DNA from: Pseudodonghicola sp048268305
Lineage (GTDB): Bacteria > Pseudomonadota > Alphaproteobacteria > Rhodobacterales > Rhodobacteraceae
DNA: 64,000 nucleotides
NCBI RefSeq assembly: GCF_048268305.1
Contig: NZ_JBLWVT010000007.1
Span: 186,001 to 250,000 of the forward strand
Direction of reading: 5' to 3'
The notes beneath the pieces were generated by a model that had not been told where the DNA came from, did no database searches, and saw nothing but the letters and a program-made list of their open reading frames with translations. Position 1 is the stretch's first letter, and each line of letters begins with the position of its first letter. Positions 24,635 to 35,690 of the stretch are shown one piece after another. The position numbers and the translations under genes are program-made.

Positions 24635-24871
24635 ATGACCCATACGCCGCACGAGCTGGCCGAGGAATTCCCCGAACAAGCCGATAAGATCGCCGAACTG
24701 AAGCAAAGCGATCCGCATTTCGCCAAGTTGGTGGAAGAATATCACGAGGTGAACCGCGCCGTGCACCGCGCCGAGACTAATGTCGAGCCGGTGGAAGAGC
24801 TGGCCGAGGTCGAGATGCGCAAGCAGCGCGCCGCGCTCAAGGACGAGATCTGGAACATGCTCTCGGCCTGA
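24635..24871 (+). CDS. DUF465 (YdcH-like) small helical protein
   Basis: This 78-residue cytoplasmic protein starts MTHTPHELAEEFPEQADKI and contains LVEEYHEVNRAVHRAETNVEP and RKQRAALKDEIWNML, the full DUF465 pattern. The family consists of short coiled-coil proteins, some reported as slyX-like, with no settled function. GGAAGGAGC precedes the ATG by about eight bases. An intrinsic terminator follows. It is probably a single-gene unit. Confidence 0.92.
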   Translation: MTHTPHELAEEFPEQADKIAELKQSDPHFAKLVEEYHEVNRAVHRAETNVEPVEELAEVEMRKQRAALKDEIWNMLSA

Positions 24872-24895
24872 TCTGCCCCGATGCAGTGAATTGAC

Positions 24896-24926
24896 AAAGC
24901 GCGCGGCCTTGGGGTCGCGCGTTTTT
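24896..24926 (+). terminator. Intrinsic terminator after the DUF465 gene
   Basis: AAAGCGCGCGGCC pairs with GGTCGCGCGTTTTT around a short loop (one G-T position), ending in a five-T run at 24922-24926. It is 25 bases beyond the stop and also lies just after the end of the opposite-strand pccR gene. Confidence 0.85.
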
Positions 24927-24952
24927 CTTTGGCAGCTCCGCTCTGGGCGGGC

Positions 24953-26353
24953 CTACCTCACCTCATAGGGCAGCACGCCGCGGCGGTTGGCGTCGATGCT
25001 GAGCCGGCGTTCCAGCGGCGGGACCGAGCGTTGGTGGCAGGTCTTGCGTTCGCAGATCCGGCAGGAAATCCCGATCGGTTCGAAGGCATTGGCGTTGTTC
25101 ACGTCGAGTTTGTCGGCATAGACCAGCGCGTCGGCATGGCGCAGCTCGCACCCCAGCGCGATGGCATAGCGGCGCACTGGCGCGCCGAAGCTGCCGCCCG
25201 GTTTGGATACGTCGCGAGCGAGGTTGATATAGCGCACCCCATCCGGCGTTTCGGCCAGTTGCAGCAAAAATCGGCTTGGCGTCTCGAACGCCCGATGCAC
25301 GTTCCACAGGGGGCAGGCGCCGCCGAAGCGGGCGAATTGCAGCCGGGTGGCGCTGTGCCGCTTGGTGATGGTGCCGGCCTGATCGACCCGGGCGAAGAAG
25401 AAGGGAATGCCCTTGGCGCCGGGGCGTTGCAGGGTGGAAAGCCGATGCGCCACCTGTTCGATCGAGGCACCGAAGCGGGCGCCCAGAAGCTCCAGATCGT
25501 GGCGGGTTTCCTGCGCGGCGTTCAGGAAGGCGCCATAGGGCATCAGCGCGGCGCCGGCGAAATAATTGGCAAGGCCGATCTTGGCGATGGCGCGGGCCTC
25601 CTCGCTGCGGAAGCGGGCGAAATCCAATGTCGCCTCCAGCAGCTTGTCCTGCTGGAGCAGCGCCAGTTGCAGCAGCATCTGGAACGCCTGGGTCTGCGGC
25701 GCGGCGCGGGTCGACAGGGTCAGTACGCGGGTCTCGGCGTCATAGTCGCGCATCGGCCCGATATCGGCCAGATCGACCCGCACGCCGATCCCTTCGAGCG
25801 CCGCCATCGCGGTGTCGCGCATATGGCCGGGGCCGCGGCCCTGCTGGGCGAAATTCTCGGCCGCGCGGTCCACCGCGTCGATGTAGTTGTCGCAATAGTG
25901 GAAGAAATCGCGCACCTCTTCCCAGGGGCTGGCCTCGATCCGCGCGTCCTCGCGCCCCAGCGCCTCGTCCAGCGAGGCCAGGCGTTCATGCGTCTGCCGA
26001 TAGCTGCGGTGCAGCGCCAGAAACGCCCGGGCCAGCGCCGGCGCATTCGAGGCGGTCAGCCGCAGATCGGCCAGCGGCGGGGCGACATCGGCAAAGACCG
26101 GGTCGGCCAGCGCCTCGCGCATGTCGCTGACCAGCCGTTCGCTGTCGCCGGTGGACAGCTCGGTGACATCCAGCCCGAATTCCTGCGCCAGCGCCAGCAC
26201 CACCGTGGTGCTGACCGGGCGGTTGTTGTTCTCCATCTGGTTCAGATAGGGCAGGGAGACGCCGAGCTTGCCGGCGAAATCCTTCTGGGTCAGGCCGAGC
26301 CTCGTGCGCATCTCGCGCAGTTTGGCGCCAGCATAGAGCTTTTGCGTGGCCAT
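24953..26353 (-). CDS. pccR: Short-chain fatty-acyl-CoA regulator PccR (ScfR family)
   Basis: This 466-residue XRE regulator has a helix-turn-helix at about 8-62 (LREMRTRLGLTQKDFAGKLGVSLPYLNQMENNNRPVS). A long sensor region with an IrrE/ImmA-like part and a DUF2083 C-terminal domain follows, including the Cys cluster CRICERKTCHQR. This is the ScfR architecture. In Rhodobacter sphaeroides PccR controls propionyl-CoA carboxylase. Here pccB, pccA and the mutase follow within 12 kb, which supports the name. I chose ATG 26353 (MATQKLYAGAKLREM). A TTTGCAAA palindrome lies about 50 bases upstream of the start. Confidence 0.9.
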   Translation of the reverse strand: MATQKLYAGAKLREMRTRLGLTQKDFAGKLGVSLPYLNQMENNNRPVSTTVVLALAQEFGLDVTELSTGDSERLVSDMREALADPVFADVAPPLADLRLTASNAPALARAFLALHRSYRQTHERLASLDEALGREDARIEASPWEEVRDFFHYCDNYIDAVDRAAENFAQQGRGPGHMRDTAMAALEGIGVRVDLADIGPMRDYDAETRVLTLSTRAAPQTQAFQMLLQLALLQQDKLLEATLDFARFRSEEARAIAKIGLANYFAGAALMPYGAFLNAAQETRHDLELLGARFGASIEQVAHRLSTLQRPGAKGIPFFFARVDQAGTITKRHSATRLQFARFGGACPLWNVHRAFETPSRFLLQLAETPDGVRYINLARDVSKPGGSFGAPVRRYAIALGCELRHADALVYADKLDVNNANAFEPIGISCRICERKTCHQRSVPPLERRLSIDANRRGVLPYEVR

Positions 26354-26403
26354 GGCGGCTCCCTGGGTGGGTCTTTGCGGCTTTGCTTTGTGCAGAGGAT
26401 AGG

Positions 26404-26411
26404 TTTGCAAA
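26404..26411. promoter_or_regulatory. TTTGCAAA palindrome upstream of pccR
   Basis: A perfect TTTGCAAA palindrome lies 51 bases upstream of the pccR start, with TTTGCGG and TTTGC copies close by (26374-26386). The same core occurs upstream of pccB. From memory, the published PccR motif in R. sphaeroides is a pair of TTTGCAAA sites; here only one is perfect. Autoregulation is inferred. Confidence 0.4.
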
Positions 26412-26461
26412 GCGTCGAGGGCAAGCCCCGCCAGGGCGCCGGAAGCGCGCTTGCGCGGGTG

Positions 26462-27691
26462 TCAAAGCCGCAGTTGCCGTTCCCGCAGGATCACCAGAAG
26501 GATCGCGCCAATGCCGAGAACGGCGCAGATGAACATGATCATCAGCAATGGCCCGGCCCCGGTTTCCGGCGTCAGAAGCGCCCCGGCTAGCGCGCTCAGC
26601 CCGGCGCCGCCGGCCAGCATGGTGGCCCCGTTCAGGCCCGAGGCGGTGGCGGCCAGATGCGGGCGCACCGACAGCGCGCCGGCGGTGGCATTGGGCAGGA
26701 CCATGCCGTTGCCCAGCCCCACCAGGGTCATGAAGCCGAAAAAGCTTTCCGCCGAGCCGGCACCGCTGGCCATCACCACCATCGACACGCCGATCCCGGT
26801 GGCGCAGATCACGCCGCCCCAAAGGATCATGGTGTTCAGCCCGACACGCACGGAAAAGCGACCGGAGAGGTAATTCCCCAGGAAATAGCCCACCGCCGGG
26901 GCGCCGAAATAGATGCCGAGGACCGAGGGTTCCAGCCCGTAAACCTCGGTTCCGACGAAGGGCGCGCCGCCCAGAAAGGCATAGAAACAGCCTGCCGAAA
27001 ACGACGCCGCCAGCGTGAACCCCCAGAACCGGGGGGAGCGCAGCAACTCAGGATATTCGCGGAACTGTGCGACCAGGGTCTTGCCGCTCTTGTGAGAGGT
27101 TTCCCCGAAATCGACATAGGTCAGCACCAGCGTGGCCAGCCCCAGCACCGCCAGCAGCCAGAAATTCGCGGTCCAGCCGAACAGCCCGTCGAGAAAGCCG
27201 CCGGCGATCGGGCCCAGCATCGGAACCACCGCCATGCCCATGGTGACATAGCCGATCATGCTGGCCGCCTGATCGGAGGGATAGATGTCGCGCACCGCCG
27301 CGCGACCCAGCACCATGCCGACGACAACCACGGCTTGCCCCATGCGGAACAGCAGGAAGACCTCGGCGGTGGGGGAGAACAGGCAGCCGATGGTGGCGAT
27401 CAGGAACAGCACCAGCCCCCAGAGGATCACCGGCCGCCGCCCGATGTTGTCGGCGATCGGGCCGATCAGGATCTGCACCACCGCGTTGATCCCGAGGTAG
27501 AGCGCCACCGAAAGCTGCATCAGCCGGTAATCGGTTTCGAAATAGGCGGTCATCCCCGGCAAGCTGGGCAGGAAGATGTTCATCGCCAGGGCCGAAAGAC
27601 CCGACAGCAGGATCAGTGTCCCGATATGAGGCGGAGTGCGGGGCCCCGCCATGGGCGTGCCGGGCCCGGCGGGCTCCTGCAAATGCGCCAT
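26462..27691 (-). CDS. Bcr/CflA-family MFS multidrug exporter
   Basis: This 409-residue inner-membrane protein has twelve hydrophobic segments. Bcr/CflA signatures are LSALAMNIFLPSLPGMTAYFETD, the MFS motif A loop GPIADNIGRRPVIL, and VLGRAAVRDIYPSDQAASMIGY with GPIAGGFLDGLFGW (antiporter motif C region). The family expels drugs such as bicyclomycin in exchange for protons. Its substrate here is unknown. It reads in the same direction as pccR, 108 bases apart. Length is normal. Confidence 0.92.
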   Translation of the reverse strand: MAHLQEPAGPGTPMAGPRTPPHIGTLILLSGLSALAMNIFLPSLPGMTAYFETDYRLMQLSVALYLGINAVVQILIGPIADNIGRRPVILWGLVLFLIATIGCLFSPTAEVFLLFRMGQAVVVVGMVLGRAAVRDIYPSDQAASMIGYVTMGMAVVPMLGPIAGGFLDGLFGWTANFWLLAVLGLATLVLTYVDFGETSHKSGKTLVAQFREYPELLRSPRFWGFTLAASFSAGCFYAFLGGAPFVGTEVYGLEPSVLGIYFGAPAVGYFLGNYLSGRFSVRVGLNTMILWGGVICATGIGVSMVVMASGAGSAESFFGFMTLVGLGNGMVLPNATAGALSVRPHLAATASGLNGATMLAGGAGLSALAGALLTPETGAGPLLMIMFICAVLGIGAILLVILRERQLRL

Positions 27692-27722
27692 GGAGTGCCG
27701 TCTTGATTGTTCCTCGCCTGCG

Positions 27723-29066
27723 TCAGGCGATGATTATATCGTCGCCTAGCGCATCCACTGTCATGTCTAGGACAGTCAGCACATCGCCGCCACCAAAATC
27801 GAACACCACATCGGCGCCGATCTGGCTGGCGTGGCCGAGCACGGTATCGAGGTCGCCGAAGCCTTTCAGGCGGAGGCTGTCGAGATCGTCGGCGAAATCC
27901 TTGATCCGGTCGCGGTCGCCACCTGCGGCGAAGACGAAGCGGTCGGCGCCGCCGCCACCCAGCAGAGCATCATTGCCGCCCCCGCCGTCCAGCGTGTCGC
28001 GGCCGGAGCCACCCTTGAGGCTGTCGTTGCCGGAGCCGCCGCTGAGCACGTCCTTGCCGCTGTCTCCGAACAGCTTGTCCTTCCCGGCCTCGCCCTTGAG
28101 GCTGTCGTCGCCGCCGCCGCCCTTCAGCGTGTCGCTCCCGGTGCCGCCGCGCAGCAGATCATTGCCGCCATTGCCGCGCAGCACGTCGGTGCCGCCGCCT
28201 CCGGTGAGGGTGTTTCGCCCGTTGTTGCCGAGGATCAGATCGTCGCCATTGCCGCCGATGGCGTTCTCGATCCTGGTGCCGAAGGCGATCACCACGTCGT
28301 CGGTGGCATCAAAGCTGGAAAAGGCCCCCTGCTTGAGCGTCAGCACCACCTGGGTGCTGCGGTCGCTGGCGTCCAGCGTGTCGCGTCCGGCGGTGTCCCA
28401 GATCACATCCACCGTGTCGGTGCGCGGGCCGGTATAGCGGGTGTTGTCCGCGTTGTACCGCGCTGCGCCCCAGATGTCCTGCGCGGCGAAGACGTCGAAC
28501 AGCATCATCGCGTCGCTGCGCAGGCCATTGTCCGGGTTGTCGGTATAGGACATCACCGTGAACTTGTTGGTGTCGTAGGCATCCGGCAGCACCGGATCGG
28601 AAAACGGGTGTTTCAGCCCCAGGGCGTGGCCCAGCTCGTGCAGCAGCAGATTGGCCTGATCGCTCAGGTCCAGGGCGTTGTCATAGACCACATAGCTATC
28701 GTAGCTGGTGATCTCCTTCGCCACCGGGTCATAGGAGGCGCTGTAGCCGCCATAACCCGTGGTGCTGCCGGACAGGGTGACCTTGCCCACGTTCATGTCG
28801 GGGTCGGCCGCGCCGCTGACTTCGATGAAGTCGACGTTCAGGAAGGTCTCGATATGCGCCAGCGCCGCCTCGAAGGCGGCTTTCTCGCCGGCGGTGAAGG
28901 CGGTCCAGCCAGTATAGGTCGAGCCGGTGGGGAGATCGTCGGGCTGGCTGTTGCCGGCGTATTGAAAGGTGATCACCTGACGCGCCGCACCGGTGGTGTT
29001 GATCGGGTTCATCTGGTTCAGCAGGGGAAACTGCATCCCGGCCAGAATATCGCTCTTGGAAATCAT
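27723..29066 (-). CDS. Secreted M10 (serralysin-type) metalloprotease with RTX repeats
   Basis: This 447-residue protein has no Sec signal, as expected for type I secretion. The zinc site HELGHALGLKHP gives H143, E144, H147 and H153, and the Met-turn is VMSYTDN (M172). From about residue 270 to 375 run Ca2+-binding RTX nonapeptides of the GGxGxDxL type (GGNGDDLIL, GGGGTDVLR, GGTGSDTLK, GGSGNDSLK, GGGGADRFV). The tail (DFGGGDVLTVLDMTVDALGDDIIIA) resembles a C-terminal secretion signal. It should be exported through an ABC/MFP/TolC channel, whose genes are not in the window. It is divergent from pccB. Confidence 0.92.
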   Translation of the reverse strand: MISKSDILAGMQFPLLNQMNPINTTGAARQVITFQYAGNSQPDDLPTGSTYTGWTAFTAGEKAAFEAALAHIETFLNVDFIEVSGAADPDMNVGKVTLSGSTTGYGGYSASYDPVAKEITSYDSYVVYDNALDLSDQANLLLHELGHALGLKHPFSDPVLPDAYDTNKFTVMSYTDNPDNGLRSDAMMLFDVFAAQDIWGAARYNADNTRYTGPRTDTVDVIWDTAGRDTLDASDRSTQVVLTLKQGAFSSFDATDDVVIAFGTRIENAIGGNGDDLILGNNGRNTLTGGGGTDVLRGNGGNDLLRGGTGSDTLKGGGGDDSLKGEAGKDKLFGDSGKDVLSGGSGNDSLKGGSGRDTLDGGGGNDALLGGGGADRFVFAAGGDRDRIKDFADDLDSLRLKGFGDLDTVLGHASQIGADVVFDFGGGDVLTVLDMTVDALGDDIIIA

Positions 29067-29108
29067 CTTGCGTCAAGCCCGGTGTGAACTGAGATTTTGT
29101 TGCGGAGA

Positions 29109-29121
29109 GATCTAACAGATC
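29109..29121. promoter_or_regulatory. GATCT-aac-AGATC palindrome in the protease-pccB intergenic region
   Basis: This is a perfect 5-bp inverted repeat with a 3-base centre, located 43 bases upstream of the metalloprotease start and 160 bases upstream of pccB. It may bind a regulator of the protease. No family of operator can be named. Confidence 0.25.
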
Positions 29122-29161
29122 CTGCGTCTTTGCGCTAAGAAAAGCCGAATAGGAGGCAAAA

Positions 29162-29214
29162 TTTGCGGATTTGCATGTTAGCTGATCGAAATTTTCAGGC
29201 ATTTGCAAATTTGC
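29162..29214. promoter_or_regulatory. Two TTTGC-N3-TTTGC boxes upstream of pccB (candidate PccR sites)
   Basis: TTTGC-GGA-TTTGC occupies 29162-29174 and TTTGC-AAA-TTTGC occupies 29202-29214. The second includes a perfect TTTGCAAA and continues into GCGCAA. The boxes are exactly 40 bases apart, about four helical turns, and end 67 bases before the pccB ATG. Location and core agree with the TTTGCAAA-type motif reported for PccR (recalled, not checked). Confidence 0.55.
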
Positions 29215-29281
29215 GCAATTTCGCTTTGGTGTCCGGTCGGGCGGCTATATGGTCCGACGAAATCTTATAGGGGATCGCATC

Positions 29282-30814
<1,533 letters not shown>

Positions 30815-30842
30815 GCGGCCGTCTTTTCCAATCGAAACCATT

Positions 30843-30876
30843 CCCGCCGGAGGCCCGGACATCGGCCTCCGGCGGG
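30843..30876 (+). terminator. Perfect 13-bp hairpin after pccB
   Basis: CCCGCCGGAGGCC (30843-30855) and GGCCTCCGGCGGG (30864-30876) pair without mismatch around an 8-base loop, 28 bases after the pccB stop. No T-run follows, so it may protect the pccB 3' end or attenuate read-through to the small genes and pccA. Confidence 0.7.
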
Positions 30877-31061
30877 ATATCCGCAAATCCGGAAACATCA
30901 GACATGACCCAATCGGGGACGACATTCCTGCTTTCAAAGCCCCGCGCCGGCCAGAGTGGTGGCGGTGGGGTTGGAATGATTCGTCTTCTGGTGGCCGGCA
31001 AAAGACATTTTATTTCGTGCTGGGCAGTTTCGTCGTTTGACAAGCTGGGGGAAGCTACGTC

Positions 31062-31550
31062 ATGATCTGGCTGAGCGGATACCGGACAGCGCGACGGGGG
31101 TTCCGTGTTGCGCACGCAGCCCCGGCAGGAGGAGCTTGCCAGCAATGGCGGGGTCGGGGCTGCGGATTCGCATTGATCAGCCTTTTCGGTATTTTCCCCT
31201 TGGCCGTCGCCGCCAGCGCGGAGCCTTCTGCCGTTCGCATCGCGGTGCCTTCCGGGCGGCAGGTCTCGTTGCAGGAGGTCCGGCTGGACGACACGCCCGG
31301 TGCGCTCTGGGCGCGGTTTCGCTTTCTGGCGCCCGAGCTTGGCAAGGCGGCAACCGTGTCGGAGGATATCGACGATCTCTGCGAGAACTTTGTCCTGCCT
31401 TATCTGGCGGCGCATGATCTCACCCCGGAACGGGTGGTGATTTCTCTGGCCGACCGCGTCGTGCCCTTCGGTGAAAGCGACCCCGACGCCACCCAGGTTT
31501 TCGAGGCCTACAGGCCGGAGAAAATCCGCTGCATTTGGGAAGGATTTTGA
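31062..31550 (+). CDS. DUF6497-like exported protein
   Basis: The 162-residue frame carries a hydrophobic export signal at about 36-52 (FALISLFGIFPLAVAASA) after an unusually long basic N-terminus. A TTG at 31173 would give a more ordinary signal peptide, so the start is uncertain. The mature part (VRIAVPSGRQVSLQEV ... LCENFVLPYLAAHDLTPERVVISLADRVVPFGESDPDATQVFEAY, ending IRCIWEGF) matches a small periplasmic family that I recall only from Rhodobacterales (DUF6497). Function is unknown. It lies between pccB and pccA, as I recall it does in relatives. Confidence 0.8.
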   Translation: MIWLSGYRTARRGFRVAHAAPAGGACQQWRGRGCGFALISLFGIFPLAVAASAEPSAVRIAVPSGRQVSLQEVRLDDTPGALWARFRFLAPELGKAATVSEDIDDLCENFVLPYLAAHDLTPERVVISLADRVVPFGESDPDATQVFEAYRPEKIRCIWEGF

Positions 31551-31764
31551 CGATGCTACAGGATATTGCGGGTCAAAGCGCAGGTTCCCTCCCGGCTGCG
31601 ACATTGCCGCCACAGCGGCTTCGGACGCTTGGGCATGGATGTTCTTCCTCACGGCTTTGCGATAGACTCAGCGCGGGCCACGGGACAGTGGCCGCCATTA
31701 TGAGGCTGTGGCGGGCAGGGCAGTTCCGCTCTGTCGGTTTCACGACCGCAAACAGGAGAACCAG

Positions 31765-31905
31765 ATGTCGAAGAGCATCCTATTCCTCGCCATGGTTGGC
31801 TTCGTTGCCAGCCTGGCTGCCTGCAACAAGGCACCCGAAGAAGACTATGTCGTGGTCCAGCCCGCACCGGTTTCGGTCGAGCCGACTTTCAAGAGCAAAT
31901 ACTGA
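31765..31905 (+). CDS. Small lipoprotein, 46 aa
   Basis: MSKSILFLAMVGFVASLAAC is a complete lipoprotein signal with lipobox SLAAC (Cys20). Only 26 mature residues follow (NKAPEEDYVVVQPAPVSVEP and a short end), rich in Pro, Val and Glu. AACAGGAGAACC provides a ribosome binding site for the ATG at 31765. It is anchored in the periplasm or outer membrane. I do not recognise a function. It is one of four small genes between pccB and pccA. Confidence 0.78.
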   Translation: MSKSILFLAMVGFVASLAACNKAPEEDYVVVQPAPVSVEPTFKSKY

Positions 31906-31977
31906 GATTTGCGCGGGGCCGGCCCGTCGGCCGGTCCCGACGTTGCCGGCCGCGCGCCTCGTTCAGGAGGAGCGGCC

Positions 31978-32322
31978 ATGCTAAAGCATCGCGGCTTTCC
32001 GGGCCGACTGCCCGGCACCGATTATCAATTCGTCATCCGTCGCGCCAATCCCAAGGGGGTCACCCCGTTGACCCAGCGCGAGCGTTTTCCCGACCGCCGG
32101 CCGGGCGACCGCCGCGCCGACGCCGCCTTCATGCAGGCGCTGTGGGATCAATTCGGCGATGAACCTTTCGAACGCGGCAATCTCGACGCCGGCCGGCTGA
32201 GCTGGCTGTTCGGTCGCGAGGTGGTTGCCGCGGAAGATCCCTTCGATCCCGTCAGTTACGAGGCGCTGCTGCGGATCGACGTCGATGTGGCTGAGCAGAG
32301 CTTTCCGGAGATCTTCGGATGA
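31978..32322 (+). CDS. Hypothetical protein, 114 aa
   Basis: This unrecognised cytoplasmic protein starts MLKHRGFPGRLPGTDYQFVI after CAGGAGGAGCGGCC, a strong ribosome binding site. It is rich in Arg and Asp (RERFPDRRPGDRRADAAFMQ) and ends with a conserved-looking acidic part (SYEALLRIDVDVAEQSFPEIFG). No domain, signal or membrane segment is visible. Codon use is native. Its place between pccB and pccA, 72 bases after the small lipoprotein, suggests cotranscription with that gene. Confidence 0.75.
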   Translation: MLKHRGFPGRLPGTDYQFVIRRANPKGVTPLTQRERFPDRRPGDRRADAAFMQALWDQFGDEPFERGNLDAGRLSWLFGREVVAAEDPFDPVSYEALLRIDVDVAEQSFPEIFG

Positions 32323-32659
32323 CCATCGGCGGCTTTTCGCAGGCGCAAGGGGCAAACCGGCAGGAACCGGCCCAAAGCGGGCAGGGCGATGCCGTGCTCT
32401 TGGCGTTGCCCGGCGCTTGCGGCAGCCTGCCGGGGACGGTGCGCCACTGTGTACCGTTTCATCTGTTCCGAACCTTACCTATGCACGGGCAGACTCCGGC
32501 TTTTGTCCGGGATCTGTCCGTTTTTTCGTCCGCATTTCCTGAGGTTGCATCTCGGCGGGTGTTTGCCGAGATCACGGCGCCGCGACTGCCGGTAATTGCC
32601 TGCCCCTCCGCTCTGGCGGATAGTCTTGGCCACGAAAACCACAAGACAGGTAGAGCAGC
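32323..32659. promoter_or_regulatory. Gene-free 337 bases upstream of the glycine-zipper lipoprotein
   Basis: I see no convincing gene here. On the plus strand TGTCCG, TGTCCG and CGTCCG occur at 32504, 32515 and 32527 (11- and 12-base steps), within T-rich DNA. A perfect 8-bp inverted repeat ATCTCGGC/GCCGAGAT lies at 32549-32572. Together they look like a control region for the lipoprotein gene at 32660. No known regulator is implied. Confidence 0.35.
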
Positions 32660-32860
32660 ATGCGTAAACTCAAGTTACTGGCCGTCGTGCCCTGCGCACT
32701 TCTGGCGCTGGCAGGGTGTCTCCAAAATGACGGGCAGCGGGCAATCGCGGGCGCCGCGATCGGCGCTGGCGCGGCCAGCGCGACACACAACAACGTACTC
32801 ACCGGCGCTGCGATCGGCGCGGCGGGTGGTGCGCTGTGCAACGACGTCGGTCTTTGCTGA
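32660..32860 (+). CDS. Glycine-zipper-like small lipoprotein, 66 aa
   Basis: The signal MRKLKLLAVVPCALLALAGC ends in lipobox ALAGC (Cys20). The short mature part has an alternating Ala/Gly pattern (AIAGAAIGAGAASAT, then TGAAIGAAGGALCND) resembling one glycine-zipper hairpin of the YMGG/OsmB type. Two further Cys residues lie near the end (ALCNDVGLC) and could form a disulfide. It is probably an outer-membrane lipoprotein, perhaps stress related; that role is inferred from the zipper families. It precedes pccA by about 130 bases and has its own regulatory-looking leader. Confidence 0.8.
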   Translation: MRKLKLLAVVPCALLALAGCLQNDGQRAIAGAAIGAGAASATHNNVLTGAAIGAAGGALCNDVGLC

Positions 32861-32994
32861 TCTGAATGCACCGCGGGCGGCGACGCCTGCCGGACAGCTA
32901 TCCGAGGCCATCGGGGCGCATCGTCGCCCCGGTGGCCTTTGTTTTGTTTCGGGCCGGCCGCTTGGCTGCCGGCCCCGCACTGGAAGGGACTGGA

Positions 32995-35040
<2,046 letters not shown>

Positions 35041-35079
35041 CCCATGACGGGGCTGGCGTCAGATCGTCAGCTTTCGGCT

Positions 35080-35119
35080 CCGGCGCAGCGATGCGCCGGG
35101 GCGGCAGGCCGTGCCTGCC
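35080..35119. terminator. Tandem hairpins between convergent pccA and the DUF4174 gene
   Basis: CCGGCGCA-gcga-TGCGCCGG (35080-35099) and GGCAGGC-cgt-GCCTGCC (35103-35119) are two perfect adjacent hairpins in the 83-base gap between convergent stops. They likely act as a two-way terminator, though without T-runs. Confidence 0.6.
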
Positions 35120-35123
35120 GGGC

Positions 35124-35582
35124 CTATTCCCTGGGTTGGCCGCGCCGTTCCTCGACCTCGCGCTGGCGCAGCGGCGTCTTGTCGATCGAGCGGGTGATCT
35201 CGCGCACGCTTTGCGGCGAGGGGCGACGCAGCGCCACCGTGCCATCCTTGTCGATCAGCACCACCTGGAACCCGCGCGGGCGCAGCTTCTGCCGCGCCGG
35301 GCTCTGGCCGCTGGGGTCGGTGTCGGTCAGCACCACGACGTCGCGCTCTGCCAGGGTGGCGAGTTCGGCCCGCAGCATGTCGATCTGGTCGATGTACCGC
35401 GGATCGTTCGGCGTGTCGGCGAAGATCACCACCGGCCGTTTCAGCCAAAGGAACTCGGTCAGCGCTGTTTCAGCCGCCGGCCGGATCAGGGCAGGGGCGG
35501 CCGCATCGGTGGCTCCGGCCTCCTGCGCCAGGGCGGAAAACGGAATTAGTGCTGAAAGAACAAAGGCAAGAATGCGGGTCAT
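35124..35582 (-). CDS. DUF4174-domain exported protein
   Basis: This 152-residue protein has a Sec signal (MTRILAFVLSALIPFSALAQ, cleavage near ALA-QE). Its mature domain matches DUF4174: FLWLKRPVVIFADTPNDPRYIDQIDMLR, then VVVLTDTDPSGQSPARQKLRPRGFQVVLIDKDGTVALRRPSP. The fold appears thioredoxin-like but lacks a CxxC, so redox activity is unlikely. It would act in the periplasm. The ATG at 35582 was preferred to a longer frame because it starts the signal peptide. It converges on pccA. Confidence 0.87.
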   Translation of the reverse strand: MTRILAFVLSALIPFSALAQEAGATDAAAPALIRPAAETALTEFLWLKRPVVIFADTPNDPRYIDQIDMLRAELATLAERDVVVLTDTDPSGQSPARQKLRPRGFQVVLIDKDGTVALRRPSPQSVREITRSIDKTPLRQREVEERRGQPRE

Positions 35583-35690
35583 GCGGTCTCCTGTCGGGGG
35601 GAATATAGACGCCTTCCCGGGGATTGCGACCGGCGAATGCCGCGCGAACCGCAAAAATTTTAACGTTAATCGCTTCGTCAGGGGTTGGGC

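Noticed and set aside
27831..29087. Long plus-strand frame opposite the metalloprotease, apparently repetitive
   Set aside because: The repetition is the mirror of the RTX nonapeptides on the other strand. There is no independent signal for a gene or a CRISPR array.
31062..31172. TTG at 31173 as the true start of the DUF6497-like gene
   Set aside because: It would give a neater signal peptide but has no clear ribosome binding site, so I kept ATG 31062 and noted the doubt.
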